In this document: positions 11,553 through 24,768 of the stretch, piece after piece
How the letters are laid out: every line of letters starts with the position of its first letter
Numbering within the stretch: the stretch's first letter is position 1
Origin: Tetrahymena thermophila SB210
Taxonomy: Eukaryota > Ciliophora > Oligohymenophorea > Hymenostomatida > Tetrahymenidae
NCBI RefSeq assembly: GCF_000189635.1
Contig: NW_002476209.1
Coordinates: 248,001-312,000 of the forward strand
Direction of reading: 5' to 3'
Length of the DNA: 64,000 bases
Translations under genes and position numbers: made by a program
The notes under the pieces: model-generated
Database searches by the model: none
The model's input: the letters and a program-made list of their open reading frames with translations, nothing else
Told to the model about the DNA's origin: nothing

Positions 11553-14500
11553 TCAAATTTTGAAATTTCTTTCGAAGTTTCTAAAAATCTAATACAATTT
11601 CTCCATATTAATTTATTAAGCATCTTGATCTTCATCATTTTCTGTATCATTATTCTTTTTCATTATTGAAACATCTCTCTTTTTTTTTCCTTTAAATATA
11701 CCTCTAATTTCTATTTCTTAAATTAATTTTCTAACTGATTCAACATATTTATGAAAACTTGCCCTGAATAACCTTTTTAAAAATAAATTATTATTATGAT
11801 GGAACTTTTTAAGAATAGCCAAATCAATACTCTTAATTTATTGTGACTTTGTAAGCAGGCCTTTTAGGAGCATTTGGTAATCTATCAGCAATTATCTATT
11901 TCAATTCTTCAAATGGAAGATGGTCAAATAACTATTATCTGTAAAATATTATAATTTTTAAAAAATATTATAAAATTTTAAAAGTTACTATGAATAATAT
12001 TATTTCTTTTTTAAAGCATATTAAACATCTTCTCTTTTATGAATTCCTCTCAAAGTTTCAGCAGGTGTGAGCAACATAATTCTATTATTAAATAAAATTT
12101 ATAAATAAACAACCTCAGCGAAATTAATTTAATTTGATTACTTTGCTCTCTCCAAATTAATTAAATGCTTGTTAGCCTCAATGAAATCTTTTCTTTTTTG
12201 ATTATACTAAAATAAAATATTTTTTATTGTTTTAACTGAAATGAAAATTACTTACTTATTTGATTTATTATTCATACTTTGAGCGAGTCAATATCAAAAT
12301 ACTTTCTATGATTTTCTTTTTCACAGTAATTTCTGCCATTTTAGCAACTTGTAGAGCTTACTAGTTTTGATTCTTTAAAGAATCTATCCTTATAGAGTAA
12401 TTTGAGGGTAGCAGTAAATCAAAATAGTGCACAGAAAACGGTAGAAGAGTATCTGCAAAAGAAAATTCATCCCTTTTAAAAACTTATTTTCTTCTCTGCA
12501 TTTGTTTAGACTTAGGTACTTTTTTAGTAAGTTCTTACTCTTCTTCATCTATTTAATCTTCTGAACTATCACTCTTAGAATCAGATAATTCATTTATTTA
12601 AGAAGCACTCTTCAAAGATTAATCATTTTATTTAGAGAGATTTCCTTTGAGTTCTAATTTAGTGGTTCTATTCTATTTAAATTCTCCATCTTAACTAATT
12701 TGATTTTGATCTTTAAATATCACATTTCTAGATTTAGAATCTGTCTTAGTATCCAAATTTAAAAGTTCCTCTTCTTCATAATTAATTACTTAAGAGTCTC
12801 TTACATTTGTTTTGAATTTTCTAATAATTAAAAAAATGCAATAATTAAAATCTTAATAATTAAAAAAAATATTATGATTACAATTATTCTAGTAGACCTC
12901 CAAATAATGTATTTTATTAAGCTTTTCTCTTAATAATTTCATGAATAGATTCATCATCAAGCTAATCCTTGATTGTGAAACCTACATTCTGTACGTTATT
13001 CATTTATAGCATATTCTATTTAGCATTTTTTTAGCTTGTCTAGTTGGATCTACCTCTGAGATATGTTTCGAAATCTTCGATCTAGCCATTTACGGTTTGG
13101 AAATCTTATATGTTCAAAGTCTGTAAATTTTATAAATTTTGAAATTAACTAGTTTTTTAAGACTAACTTGTGTTGAGCTCAAGATTAATTTAAGTTTAAA
13201 TTAAACTATTCAAAAAAGGCTTTTCTTATATCGAATTTTAATGTTAATTTGTTTATTTAACAGCAGTGTAACTAGTAAGCATATTAGAAAATTTGTTCCT
13301 GTAGAAATCGAGTTATTTGCCATCTAAGTTTCTGCTGATAATTTATTATCTAAATATATGCAAAATGTGTGTATCCCATATTTAACTTAAAATCTTTCTC
13401 TATTAATGTAATGACTTTCTAGCCCATCTCATAAAATGCTGAACGTAAATAATCTAATTTCTTTTGACAGAAATTTTGACTCTTAGCTTCTTTTTAATTT
13501 TTTCTTATATACAATGCAAGACAACCAGTTTAGTTGCCTATTATAGTTTTTACAATTACTTCCTTTTTACCCAGCATGAAATCATTCTTCTCATGATAAT
13601 TATTTATTTTGTAGATAGTTTTTTTATTTTTTTTCTCATCATATAATCTCTAATATAAAATTGCATTTTTCTGAGCTTAACTTTTAGCTCAAACTCTCTT
13701 CTAAGATTTTATAAACCTAAAATTTTTTATTTTAACAATAAAAAAATATTAAGCTAAATTAAATTAAATTACCTAATTCTGCCAATTTTTTAAATGCTGC
13801 ACAAATCATCTCCACATTTAAATAAACAGCCCAATTATTTCGAATGGAGTCAGAATTTTGCTAAAATTACTGCTCTTAAAGCAGTCTTTATTAGTATTCT
13901 TTACTTTTTATGAATATTTCAATTCTTTTTTAGTCTCTTAGCTTTTATCTTTTTTAGTCAAAAATTATCAATAAATAAATAAATATTATTATAAATTTAT
14001 TACTTTTCTTGTTCGATGTCTTGTTTCTTCTTTTTTGCAAGTTCTGTTCTAAAATCTCTCAAGACAGCAATTGAAGTTAACTTTTCTTTTTTCTAGTCTA
14101 TTAATTACTGATTCAACAAAAATTTTTATCTTTTTAGGAAATCACCTTGAGGAAGCTCCAAAAGTTATTCTCCACTTGTTGGATTAAACAATTTGTTATG
14201 CTAAATCGATCTTTAGCTAATAGTAGTTTGCAATATCTGAGAACTAGTAGTTTGGGGACGAGAACATTTAATAAAATTTTAATTAACCTAATATTTTTGT
14301 TAGTGGGCTGAATTACTGTTTGAGAATGTATCCTACATTTAATTCTCCATGGTACTTTAATTATCAGCAACAAAAACACTACTTATTGACAAATCTTTCT
14401 TAGCATCTTTGAACTAATTTTCAAATAAAAATATGTTACATTTATTTTTTTAAAATATAATTTAAAAAATAAATTACTTTTTATCTGATTGATTAGTCTG

Positions 14501-17470
14501 TTTTCATTCTCGCTTTAAAGAAATCATCTTACTTTGGTCTAACATTTTTTAGATATTTTTCTTATAAATTCTCTTTTTTTTCAGTTGTGCTATATTCTTT
14601 GTAAATAAGTTCTATCTATTCCTTAAAAATACTATTTACTAGCACACCTTTAGGTTTATTTTTAATGAATTCTCTAGGATCATTCTTAACATTTTTCCTT
14701 TCTTCTTACTTTTTTGCTTCTTCATGAAAAATAAATTCATCGTCATCAAAATGCAAATTTTAAGTCACTTCATCTAAAACTATTTCCCTTTTCAAATAAA
14801 AAAACATTTAAATCATGGATTATTTTTTTTTTATTTACTTTTGTAAGTCTTATACGCTAATATCTACACTCTCTTTGATTAAAGGTCTAAATTTATTTTG
14901 AGATAAGCTTGCTGCATGTTTGTAACCATTAAATTCTCCTATTATCCAAAATTAAATATTATTTTTTCCAAAAATTGAAAAATAATTTTAAAATATATCT
15001 TTTCGAAATAAATTTTAATTTTTACCTTTTGTTTTTTTAATTTCTATATTTGCCTATCTTATTTTTCTATTTATAGAGAAGGATTCAAAAGAAGCTTATC
15101 TTTTTTCTGAAGTTACTTTGTTGAGAGTATTTGTGGAAACTTTCTAGCTCATCTACTATTCAGAATTAGGTATATTGAATTATTTTTGTTAAGACTTCTA
15201 ACTTATAGGAAAGTTTGCGATGAAATTTTATTTAATTTATTTTTCTGTTGGTTTAAAAACAGGTGAATCACCTCTAGTAAAAACACTTGGAGACCCTACT
15301 ATGCTACCCATTCTGTTAAGAGCTTACAAAGTATTTTTATCTAAAACAGAATTGTTACTCATAGTTTTAGTAATCTTTTTTTGGTAAAAATCTTTTATTT
15401 TGGTTACTTTTTCTTTTGCATTTTCTAAAATTCCAGAATAAAATTCTTTAATATTGTAATACGTTTATTTATTTATCTTTTCAGAAGCTATAACCACAGT
15501 GAAATTTTCACCACAGCCAACATCTATACATTTTGTCCCAGTTAATTCCTCAATACACACTGGATAGTTGTAATCTTTTGAATCTTCATGTCCTAAACAA
15601 TTATCTATGCTATTTTTTTGAAATAAAAATATTATCATACATTTTAATAAAATCTCTTACTTTTATCCCCAAGTATAAACATATCCTTTATCATCTACAA
15701 CTGCATTTTAGTTACCGTAAGTAGATATTTTTATAGCATGTGTCCCTATTTAAATGTTTTATTCTGATTTTATATAGCAGCTTAGTTTTTTTGGTCTCAA
15801 GTAATCCTATTTATTAAAATTTATAAAAACTATTCATATTATAAAAAGAAAATTACTATTTTTTGACCCTCTTTATTTTCCTTAGAGTATATCGTTTTCC
15901 CCCAAGTATATATTTCTCCTTTAAAATTAATTGCACAGCTGTGATTAAATCCACAGCTTGCTTATATAATTTTCTAATCTTCTAAAGCTTTTATCTGTAA
16001 AAAAATAAAAATAATTTTTAATTATGTATTAATTTAGCTTATTAATTTTACTTTTTGAGGATTCACAATCATGTAATTGTATCCTCCTTTTACACTTGAA
16101 TGTCCTAATTTACCATGTGAACCATCTCCCCAAGAAAAAATTTATCCTTCTGTATCCCATAAAAGGCAATGATTAGTTCCACAAGCAATACCTCTTATTG
16201 TTAAATTCTTAAAAATATATATCATAAATATTCTCCCTCATTTAAGTATAAAGTGGTTACTGAAAAAGGTAGATCAACTTTGTATATTTTATCTGTATAA
16301 TCAATATTAAATTATCCCAATCCAAGACGAGCTACAGAAAAAAAAATTAATTTAAACGGATGTCGTTTGCAATAAATGTTACATTTATCTTCTTTTCCGA
16401 ATGAGAAAAGATGACTTTTATTAACTCCAACCAGAGAAAAGTTAGGTCCTGTAGCAACATGAGTTACTTTCAATTAACTAATTAAAAAAAAAAAAATTTA
16501 TTTTAGCTAAATAAATGCAATATTTTTAAGAGCTGTTTCATTTTCGAAAGAAAGTGCTGCTACCTATATTCTTATTGTGGAATGTACTCCTCAAATTTAT
16601 TTTTTTTAACTTTTTCAGGTTCAACAATGTATTTATTTTGCATGATAGTTCCTAAGTTTATTATTAAAATAATTATAATAAATTCATCAAGCAAAGTTTC
16701 ATTTAAATATTTTAGTTTAAGAGTTTCATTTACAAAGCTTATTTATAAATAATATTAATGATAAATACATACCTTAACATCCATATTCTGTATTTCCCCA
16801 AGTATAAAGTTTAAAAGTGGCTTTTTATGATAAAAAATAACCTTAATTATGTTATAACTTATTTTAAATTACATGAAATAGCTAATACATGAGTTGAGTA
16901 GCAAGAGAGATTAGTAAAATATCTGTTTTAAAATCTACTCATATTAATTGGTTGTCTTAAAACGGATTTTAGTTTACTAATCCCTAATTAACCGTCGCCT
17001 CCTTCACCAAATACCCATAGCTCGTCTTTCGCTAGTTGAATAAAATAAAGATATGTTGTCGATATAATCAAAGCTTAAACAAATTTGTTATTTTTATCTA
17101 TTATCTTCCTTAAATTTATATATACCATCTAAGATGTAAGCAGTATTTTATGAGCACACAACTTATTTAAAACAAAGGTCTTTTTCTTGAACAAATTTAA
17201 TCATTTCAATGTAATCTTCAAACATTTTTTTCTCCTCCTTAGAGTCAAAGTTGATTATATCCTTTCCTAGAAAAGAAATTTTCTTTATTCTAATTTGGAA
17301 GGTAAGTTGTAATACCAAATATTCATTTTAAAAGAGTTAATATATTACATAGGAGTATGATCAGAAAAAACATTAGGTCTAATCCTCTCTTTACCAAAAT
17401 AAAATACTATTTTTAAAGACATTTATATGAATATGAGTTAAAAACCTTAAATAAAATAACCTTATGTCAT
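11553..17470 (-). CDS. RCC1-propeller protein with long C-terminal extension, many introns
   Basis: The N-terminal third (about 17470-15480) is built of RCC1 repeats, the blades of a seven-bladed beta propeller. Readable blades include LWVFGEGGDGQLGIS, LYTWGNTEYGC, LFSFGKEDKSRLGLGQ, FSWGDGSHGKLGHSS, EIYTWGK and VYTWGQNIDNCLGHED, with linkers of the VxxVxxG type. RCC1 itself is the Ran nucleotide exchange factor; relatives act as scaffolds or ligase adaptors. The propeller runs without a TGA into a Ser-rich linker, two Lys/Gln-rich coiled-coil regions (about 14750-13250), an acidic segment near 12600 and a basic C-terminus (FKGKKKRD). All exons join in frame through GT-AG introns, except an ambiguous spot near 16480-16620. 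The start ATG at 17470 opens a 10-base exon and is less sure. The extension excludes a plain RCC1 orthologue. Confidence 0.8.
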
Positions 17471-18190
17471 GAAGAGGATGTTTGTTATTTATAAAGTATT
17501 CTACTTGAAGAGAAATTGAAAATTAATTTATATAAGTTGCTTTAGTTTTAAATGCTTTACACTTAAAATTTAGTTATTAAATTAATAAAAAAATAATATA
17601 TTTAAAAGATTTGCTTTTCTTATCATAAAACAAAATACTAATAATATATTAATTATGTATTAAAATTTATTACTTTTTTAAGTAATTTAGATTTTTTTTG
17701 TAAAATACTGGTTATGAATACCCACTCCTTAAATTAAACCAGTTAAATGAAGTCTTAACTATAAAAGTCAAAGTAGAACTTTTAATTAAATTTGGCTTAA
17801 AAAATATTTTATTAAATAAAATTAGGTTTGACGGAGCTAAAAAATTATGCTTTTTATTAAATTAAGTATAGCTATATTTAAATAAATTAAAATATGTTAT
17901 TGCTATGCTAATTTATAGCTAAGATTGATTATTATTGGTTGAATTATTTTTTGATAAATATGACTGTTCAAAGTTTTCTTATTGAGATCACTTAAAGAAA
18001 ATAAATTTACTATTATTAATATTTATAATTATTATTGAAAAGTTGTTAGTAAAATTTATAAACAAACTAATTAAAACGTCATAAATTCCTTTAATTATTT
18101 AAATTCAAAGATTTTTCAATTTAACAGTGAAAGAAAATATCTACTAAAAAAATTAGTTTTTAAGTAGTAAAAATTGCTTCTTTGTCTAAA
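17471..18190. other. Divergent intergenic region
   Basis: Lies between the starts of the RCC1 gene (-) and the 18191 gene (+), so it probably carries both promoters. It is AT-rich with no coding frame and no site I can name. Confidence 0.6.
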
Positions 18191-21100
18191 ATGAATAGGT
18201 AGTGTAGTTTTGGATAAACAAATAATCCATTGGAAAATATTTTCTAGCATCTTCCGGAGAACAACAATGTTTAAAACTTAAATAATGATCAATCTTAATA
18301 GTACTTGCAAAACAACTAAGAAAATATATTTAATTTTAATAATTCAAGCGGAAACTCTTTTTAATAAACATTTAACTATGAATGGAATTAAGCTTTAAGT
18401 GGAAATGGATATGGTTAGAAAAATACATCATTTATTTCAGAGGATCAAATATAGATTATTTTATAATAATGTAGACCAAAGCCGCAAGAAGGTTAAGAAC
18501 TGATTTAACCTTAGTAGAGTAATTGTGTAACGAGCAAGTAAACAAATGCTTAGAATTTACAAACTTCTGAATAAAAAGTAGATAATCATTTTAGTGAATT
18601 GCAAAGATTGCAAGAATTAGATTATAAGCGGATTTAAACTGAAGAGTCAAGCAATGACTCTCTTATCTACAAAGGAGAGGAAGTTGATAAAATTCTATCA
18701 AGATATTCTTTTCAGATGCTTTAGGAAAATAATGAAACATAAAAAATCTAAGAAAATAACTATTTACAAAATACTCCAGGTAGTTTAAGTTACAGCGTGA
18801 ATGATATGAAAAGCTACTCTGATAATGCTCAACAATAAAGCGGTCCTGGAGTCGACTAGGATTTAAGCATAAACTTTAATTTGAAACCCCCATTAGGAAA
18901 TTTTGGTTAAGTTTAATGTTTTAACGACTAAAATAATCTTAGTAACAATACTCTAAATTAAAACCTTATTAACAACTAATTGTAATTAAATTAATTTGTT
19001 GGAGCCAACGGAAATTACATCAATAATAATAATAATATAACACCAAATAATTATGGGGTGAATTCTTAATAAGTCAATCCTAATACTTACTTAAATGGAT
19101 AGAGCTAAGTGTTAGCTTCAAGCAACATAAATATTTAAGAATATATTAATAACAGTAAAAGTGACTTATTTTCTAATAATTTAAGTGGAATTAAATGGTC
19201 TCTTATGAGTTAAGGGTCAAGTGGTACCTATTTCCCTACTTCAAATGCTTTAAATAATTAAACTTCGCAAGGTTCAATAAAGTAAATCCCATCGGGAAGT
19301 ACTTTTGTTACTAATAATTTTTTAACAGTCCCTTAAGGAAATTCTACCAGTGATTAGTAAAAATTATTATAAAAATAAGAAGATTAATTTTAGTTATAGG
19401 GAACAAATGGTTAGTATACTAAGTAGCTCATTCCACAAAATAATAATTTGAATTTTCAAAAGTAAAATTCTAATCAAATTAGTAATGAACAAAGCTATAA
19501 ATGCTAAGAATGTGCATTAAATAGATAGCAAATAAGTTTTTTACAAATATAATTGAAAGAAAGTTAGGAAAGAGAAGATGTCTAAAAAAAATTAAATGAC
19601 TCTTTAATGATAGCTTTAAGTTAAGTTCAAGAAGAAAAACCTAACTAAGCCGAAGGAAGTATTTAATCTGGAAGAAGTGAAATACTTAGAGATTTCTATG
19701 AAAAAGAAATAAAATAATTAAGGGAACAAATGAACAATAGATAGAAGTAATAAGAATAAATAGGAAAAGAGTTAATCAAGAAGTGCGATGAATTAGAAAA
19801 TTAGAAAATTTCCTTAGAGTTATAATTAAAAGATTTCAAAAATAAAGTAGAAGAAAAAAATATCGAAATAAATGAAATCACAAGCTCTTTGACAAGAAAA
19901 GATTATTAGATTTTTTAGCTAGGTGAAGAAATAAAAAAGCTTTAGCAATAGGCCTTAGGAATCGATGAAAATAAAGTTACAAATTTAGAATAACAAATAG
20001 ACTAAATGTAAAAAAATCATGATAACGAAATTATTTTAATGCAAACAGAAACTGAAAAGGAAATTCAGAAGTATAATTTGCTCTTAACAAAAACAGTTGA
20101 TTCGTTTGAAACTAAAATTAAGTAAATTTTAACTGAGAAAAATTTGATTGAAAAAGCTAATGCTTCTAACACTGAAATTAGCAGCGATTTGCTTTAGAAA
20201 TTAAATGAAGAAAATATTCTATTGAGACAATAAAAGGAATCTGCATTTAAACAAGCTGAGACTCTATAAAAATAAATGGAATAATAAAAAATTTAAGCTA
20301 CTGCCTAGTCAAGTCTCCTTTCATAAATTGAAGAATAAGAAAGGACTATTGAACAACTTCAAGGAATTTCTTTGGCACATGATTCTCTTTAAGTTTAATA
20401 TGCATAGCAAGCAGCTAATATTAAGCATCTTTAAATGAAAATTAAGGAAGTTTAACAAAGCTATTAAGAACTAAAACTAAAAAGAGACAATGAGTTAAAA
20501 TAGTCGACTTCTAAATATGCCGAATTAGCATCGAAATGTTCAGAAATTTAATCAAATAGTGATAGGTTAAAAAAGGATTTTTAGAGGAAAAGTGCTATGA
20601 TTATTAGAGAAATCTTAAATAAAGATATGAAAATAAGACAACTCAGTTAAAAAATATAAATGATCTAAGGTAATTCTTCTCCATTTAATTCATCGAACGG
20701 ATCAAACTTACAAGCTACTACAAATTAGCAAAAGAGAGAGAAAAGTCCTTTAAGCAAATTGTTGAGTGAGGATAAGATGCTTTCAGATAATATTAATTTT
20801 GTAGAATTTAATAAATCCTAGCTTTTAAATTCACCCAATTAATTAGTAAATTTTTTTTTTTCATTTTATTTTTGTTGAAATATTTTAAAATTATTAAATT
20901 AAAAGATGAACAGTACAACTTCAAAAAATCCTAAAAATAATTTATAGGCTGATCAAGAAAAATTATTAGAAGGATTTTAGAGTAGAAGCAGAAGTCCAGT
21001 TGGAAGAAATACTCAAAATACTTAGTAATTTTGGTTAAATTTTATGGATTTGTCTAATATAAGTGGTGAAAATTTGCTTAATGCAGCTTAGAATCATTTA

Positions 21101-22162
21101 TTTAATGAAGAAGAGGAAGATAACTAGTTTAATGGATTAAATATATCAAATATGAATACAGATGAATTCAAAAGTAAATATTTAGGATTGTTTCACTAAA
21201 GAAATGTTCTTGAAAATACAATTAATGAGTTGAAACTTCAACTAAATAAGAAAAATGAATTAGAAGTATGCTTAAAAAATGAAATTAGATTTATTGTAGA
21301 ATATCTTGTATAAACATTAGCTGATTAAATAGTTCTAGATATAAGGGAAAAAGAAAATTAAATCCCATAAGGATTTTAGTCACCTTCTTCAAGAATTTAT
21401 GATCCCTCAAAGGCATACGGAAATGAAGAAGAGAGAATAGTTAGAGAAACTGATAAAATCTTAAAATAGCATATAATAAAATTATAATAGAAAGCTATAT
21501 AGTCTCATATGGTAGAATGCTACAATATCTTAAATTCTATACTAGGTGCTAACACACCTCTTCCTAAGCCAAAATAAAGTAGCTAAGAAAAAACTCAACA
21601 ACTTTAAACATGTGATCAAAAGATAAAATCATCAAACAAACTGTCTTAATCATAATAAGAGTGCTAATCATCATCTTCCTCCTCTTTGTCTAAAAGAGCT
21701 TTAAGATAAATTGACTAAAAGCAAAATTAATAAAATAAATCTAATTCTCCTTTTTCAAAGTAATCTACATCTCAAAATTAGCAATAGAACTTGATTAAAA
21801 ATGAATTCTCTGCATCAACTAAATTATTAAAGATAAGTTAGCAAAGTAGCATATCTAAAAACAACATATCATTAAATGCTAGCAATATGAGTAATAACTC
21901 ACCTAATAAATTTAAGAAATAGCCATTAAAGCTTTCAGATTTGAAAGTAGATTCAACTAAATAAAAGTCTAAACAATAAAAACAATAATCATCTCCTCTG
22001 ATCAAGCAGTAAAGCACCCCAACTAGATCTTAGAAAATATAAAAATTTGGATATTTCTTATCTAAATAACAAAATTAAAATTAATCATAAAACAAATTAA
22101 GCATAAAAACAAACGAGAGCAATCTATCTCACAACTTAAGTTTAAATAATAATATTGTTTGA
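18191..22162 (+). CDS. Gln/Asn-rich coiled-coil protein, 1,303 aa if spliced once
   Basis: The frame is open from the ATG at 18191 for 885 codons to 20845. There a GTAAAT...AAAAG intron (20846-20905, 60 bp, phase 0) leads into a second open frame of 419 codons ending in a TGA at 22160-22162. Residues 1 to about 430 are Asn/Gln/Ser-rich. A CxxC pair (CQECALN) precedes a long heptad-rich coiled coil, about residues 440-830 (KEIKQLREQMNNRQKQQEQI and similar). The second exon is Ser/Lys/Gln-rich with another short coiled coil. I recognise no family; a structural or cytoskeletal role is plausible only from the architecture. Without splicing, the first frame would stop at 20878, leaving two genes 27 bp apart, which would be unusually tight. 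One gene is therefore preferred. Confidence 0.7.
20846..20905 (+). other. Probable 60-bp phase-0 intron joining two large open frames
   Basis: Begins GTAAAT and ends AAAAG. Almost pure A/T with a T tract. The following ATG at 20906 is in frame with the upstream exon, so both readings (one spliced gene or two genes) are formally possible. Confidence 0.6.
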
Positions 22163-22801
22163 TATTTCTTATTTTTTTCATTTAAAGTTTTACATAAATT
22201 ATAAAATCTATATAAATCTAATTAGTAAATTAATGTATCTATCTATCTGTACATAAGTAAATATTGTATAAAATTTATTACTAAAATTTTTTATTTGAGA
22301 TTAAATAGTTATTATTTAATTTAAATTTTAATTAAAATTACATATTTTATGAATAACTTAAATATTAGTCTGATAAAACTTTAAATTCAAAAAAGCCTTA
22401 AATTGAATTTTTAATTTTTTTTATTAAAAAATAATTAATTTTTATTGAAATGGTCAAAAATTATTTTTGATTAATTTATTTATGATGTTTTAATTCTTTT
22501 GAACTGTTTGAATAAATTAAAATGCAGATAGGTTTTAAAATTCAGGTCTATTTAAAACTATTAATTAAGTATAAAATTTGAAAATAGTTCATAGATTATT
22601 AAAATACAAAATATAAATTAGTTAGTTAATTAAACTAAATATGTATTTTATAATTTTTAGGTAAGTATTGAGTAAATTATATAAATTTAATTAATAGATT
22701 GATATTTTTAACAAAATATAAATGAGAAAATGTTTTTAAAGTGTTTGTTACTTAAGTAAAATATTAATTTGATTTTTAGTAAAGTAATTAATTTAAATTA
22801 A
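22163..22801. other. Convergent intergenic region
   Basis: Lies between the TGA of the 18191 gene and the TGA of the DRC10-like gene. Extremely AT-rich, with no open frame. Expected to hold both polyadenylation regions; no specific motif stands out. Confidence 0.6.
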
Positions 22802-24768
22802 TCATTTTTTCTTTTTGCCTTTCTTCTTCTTTTTCTTTTTAGATTTTTCTATTTATTATGAAAGTATTCTTTTTAAATAATAAAATTTTTATTTAATTTT
22901 ACCTTTACGAGCCATTAAGAAATGAAGGATACACCTGGCAGCTTCCTTTTTCCTTCTTTCTTATATTTCCCATTACTAATTTAATCATAATTAAAATTAA
23001 TAAATAGTTGCATATATTTTATATTTACTTCCTTCTTAAGTCTGAATTCTTCTTCTAATTCTCTTTCTCTTTGCTTCTCTTCGTCTATTTCCTTAAATAA
23101 TTACTTTAAGGTATCTACCTCTTCTATGATTTTAGCAAGTTCTTCCTTTATAAATTAAACAAAAAGTATTAAATATAAACAATTAAATTTTAGTATTAAA
23201 TCTTTACTTCTATTTCTTGCTTTTTTTGATGCTAATCTTTCATCAAAGCATCATAGCTTTCAATATTATCAGCAAGACTATTTTATTACTATCTTTTATT
23301 TGTTTTAAGTTTAGTTTCATCATTAGCATGATCTTATTTTAATTTAGCAAAATCGTCTTCTAATTTTTATAATTCTTTGTCAAGTTTATCTTTTTTGGCA
23401 AGGTGATCTCTTTCAAGCTACTTAAGTCTGTTATCTAATTCATTTTTTAACTAACTAGCTCTAAATAAAATCAAAATATATATTTATTTATTTCAACTTA
23501 TTATAATTATTTTTTTAAATTAGTTTACTTCTTTTCTTTTTCAGCCTTTACCTCAGCTATTTCATTCTTAAGTTTTTCAAGTTCTTCTTTTTTTTCTTTT
23601 GAAAACTTTTATCTGTGTTCTTTTAACTTTGTCAAATCTTCTTAAATTTTATTTTTCTTTTTCTCTAGCTCTTCAATCTTTAATTTAAAATTCTTTATAA
23701 TCAGAAATTAGAAAAAATATTTTACTTTTTCCTCTAAATCACGTAATTAAGCTTTGTGATTTTCATCTTCTTCTGAAGCAGTTGATAATTTTTTTAGCAT
23801 AATAACCTTTTAGCAATGGATGCAATGAACCAAATCATTTAAATCAGGATTGACATTAGTTTTCATACTCTTTTTTTATAATTTAAAATTTTTTTCGAAC
23901 AAGCAATTATTAAAAATACAAGTTTTGAAACATAAAAAAATATTTAACTTACTTTTATTATCTCAAAGTCTTCTGGTGAGTTTCTTAAATGTCTTACTAA
24001 ATCTTTAAAGTTGTTTTCTAATTACATTCTAAGTCTTTCAGCATCTATCATTTTTTCTTCTTCTACATCTTCAGCTTCTTTATCTAATATAATTTTATAA
24101 TCATATTAAAAAATAAACTAAATATTTAAACAAATCATAATTATAATTAAACTATTTGTTAGTTATCAGGAATAAGACCATTTATTTTTAAAAAAAGAAG
24201 CTCGCTTAATTCATTAAAGAAATTTATTTTTTCTTTTTTAAAAGCTATTATTGTTGATTTTATAGTTAAAATAAATTAAATCCTTGCTAATATATTTAGA
24301 ATATTTGTTTTTTTGTTATTTATAAAATTTGAATATCATCTATTCCATTTAATTAATATGATTAAAAATCTAATTACTCGATTGATCTAACAAACTTGCA
24401 TAGGGTTTGAATTTGGCTTCAATTTCAGCTTAAGATTTCAACAAATCTAGGCATCTTTAAGATAATTTTGAAACTAAATCTTTTGATAGCTTGCTATGTT
24501 TAGCTACATCTAAGAATTTGCTAATTAATTCAGAATCTAAATATATAAATATTGTTAAGTTAGTAGATAGATTATCAATGATCTTTAAAATTCTTTGTGC
24601 TTCAACTATGGTTGGCTTGCCTATATTCGTTGATTCTATATTCTTCAACATTTCCTTATGAGTCTCCTAAAGGGACTTTCCCTTTTCTTTTGTTCTGCCA
24701 CCACCCCCTCCACCTTCACCTTCGGGTCTCGGGTGCAATCTACTTTGCATTTTACTTAAATTCTGCAT
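22802..24768 (-). CDS. DRC10: DRC10/IQCD-like dynein regulatory complex subunit
   Basis: This matches the layout of DRC10 (IQCD), a coiled-coil subunit of the nexin-dynein regulatory complex that tunes dynein along ciliary axonemes. The N-terminal segment KPTIVEAQRILKIIDNL resembles the TIEAKRI...ILDEAI block near the start of animal DRC10. A long Lys/Glu coiled coil follows over several exons (EELEKKKNKIQEDLTKLKEH and similar). Near the C-terminus, EAARCILHFLMARK fits a degenerate IQ motif, and the protein ends in a poly-basic KSKKKKKKKGKKKK tail, as in vertebrate DRC10. Frames join through short GTA...AG introns, with a longer AT-rich one at about 24375-24230. The start ATG at 24768 precedes a Gly-rich stretch. 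The assignment rests on remembered family features; DRC9/IQCG is the main alternative. Confidence 0.72.

Noticed and set aside
13464-13646. Hydrophobic plus-strand open stretch that looks like membrane helices
   Set aside because: Antisense of the Lys/Arg-rich coiled coil of the RCC1 gene. Reverse complements of Lys codons give Phe and Leu, producing false membrane segments.
14134-14379. Minus-strand 81-codon open stretch as a separate small gene
   Set aside because: A different frame across the same bases continues the RCC1 gene (for example NKLFNPTSGEQLLELPQG) and joins both flanking exons.
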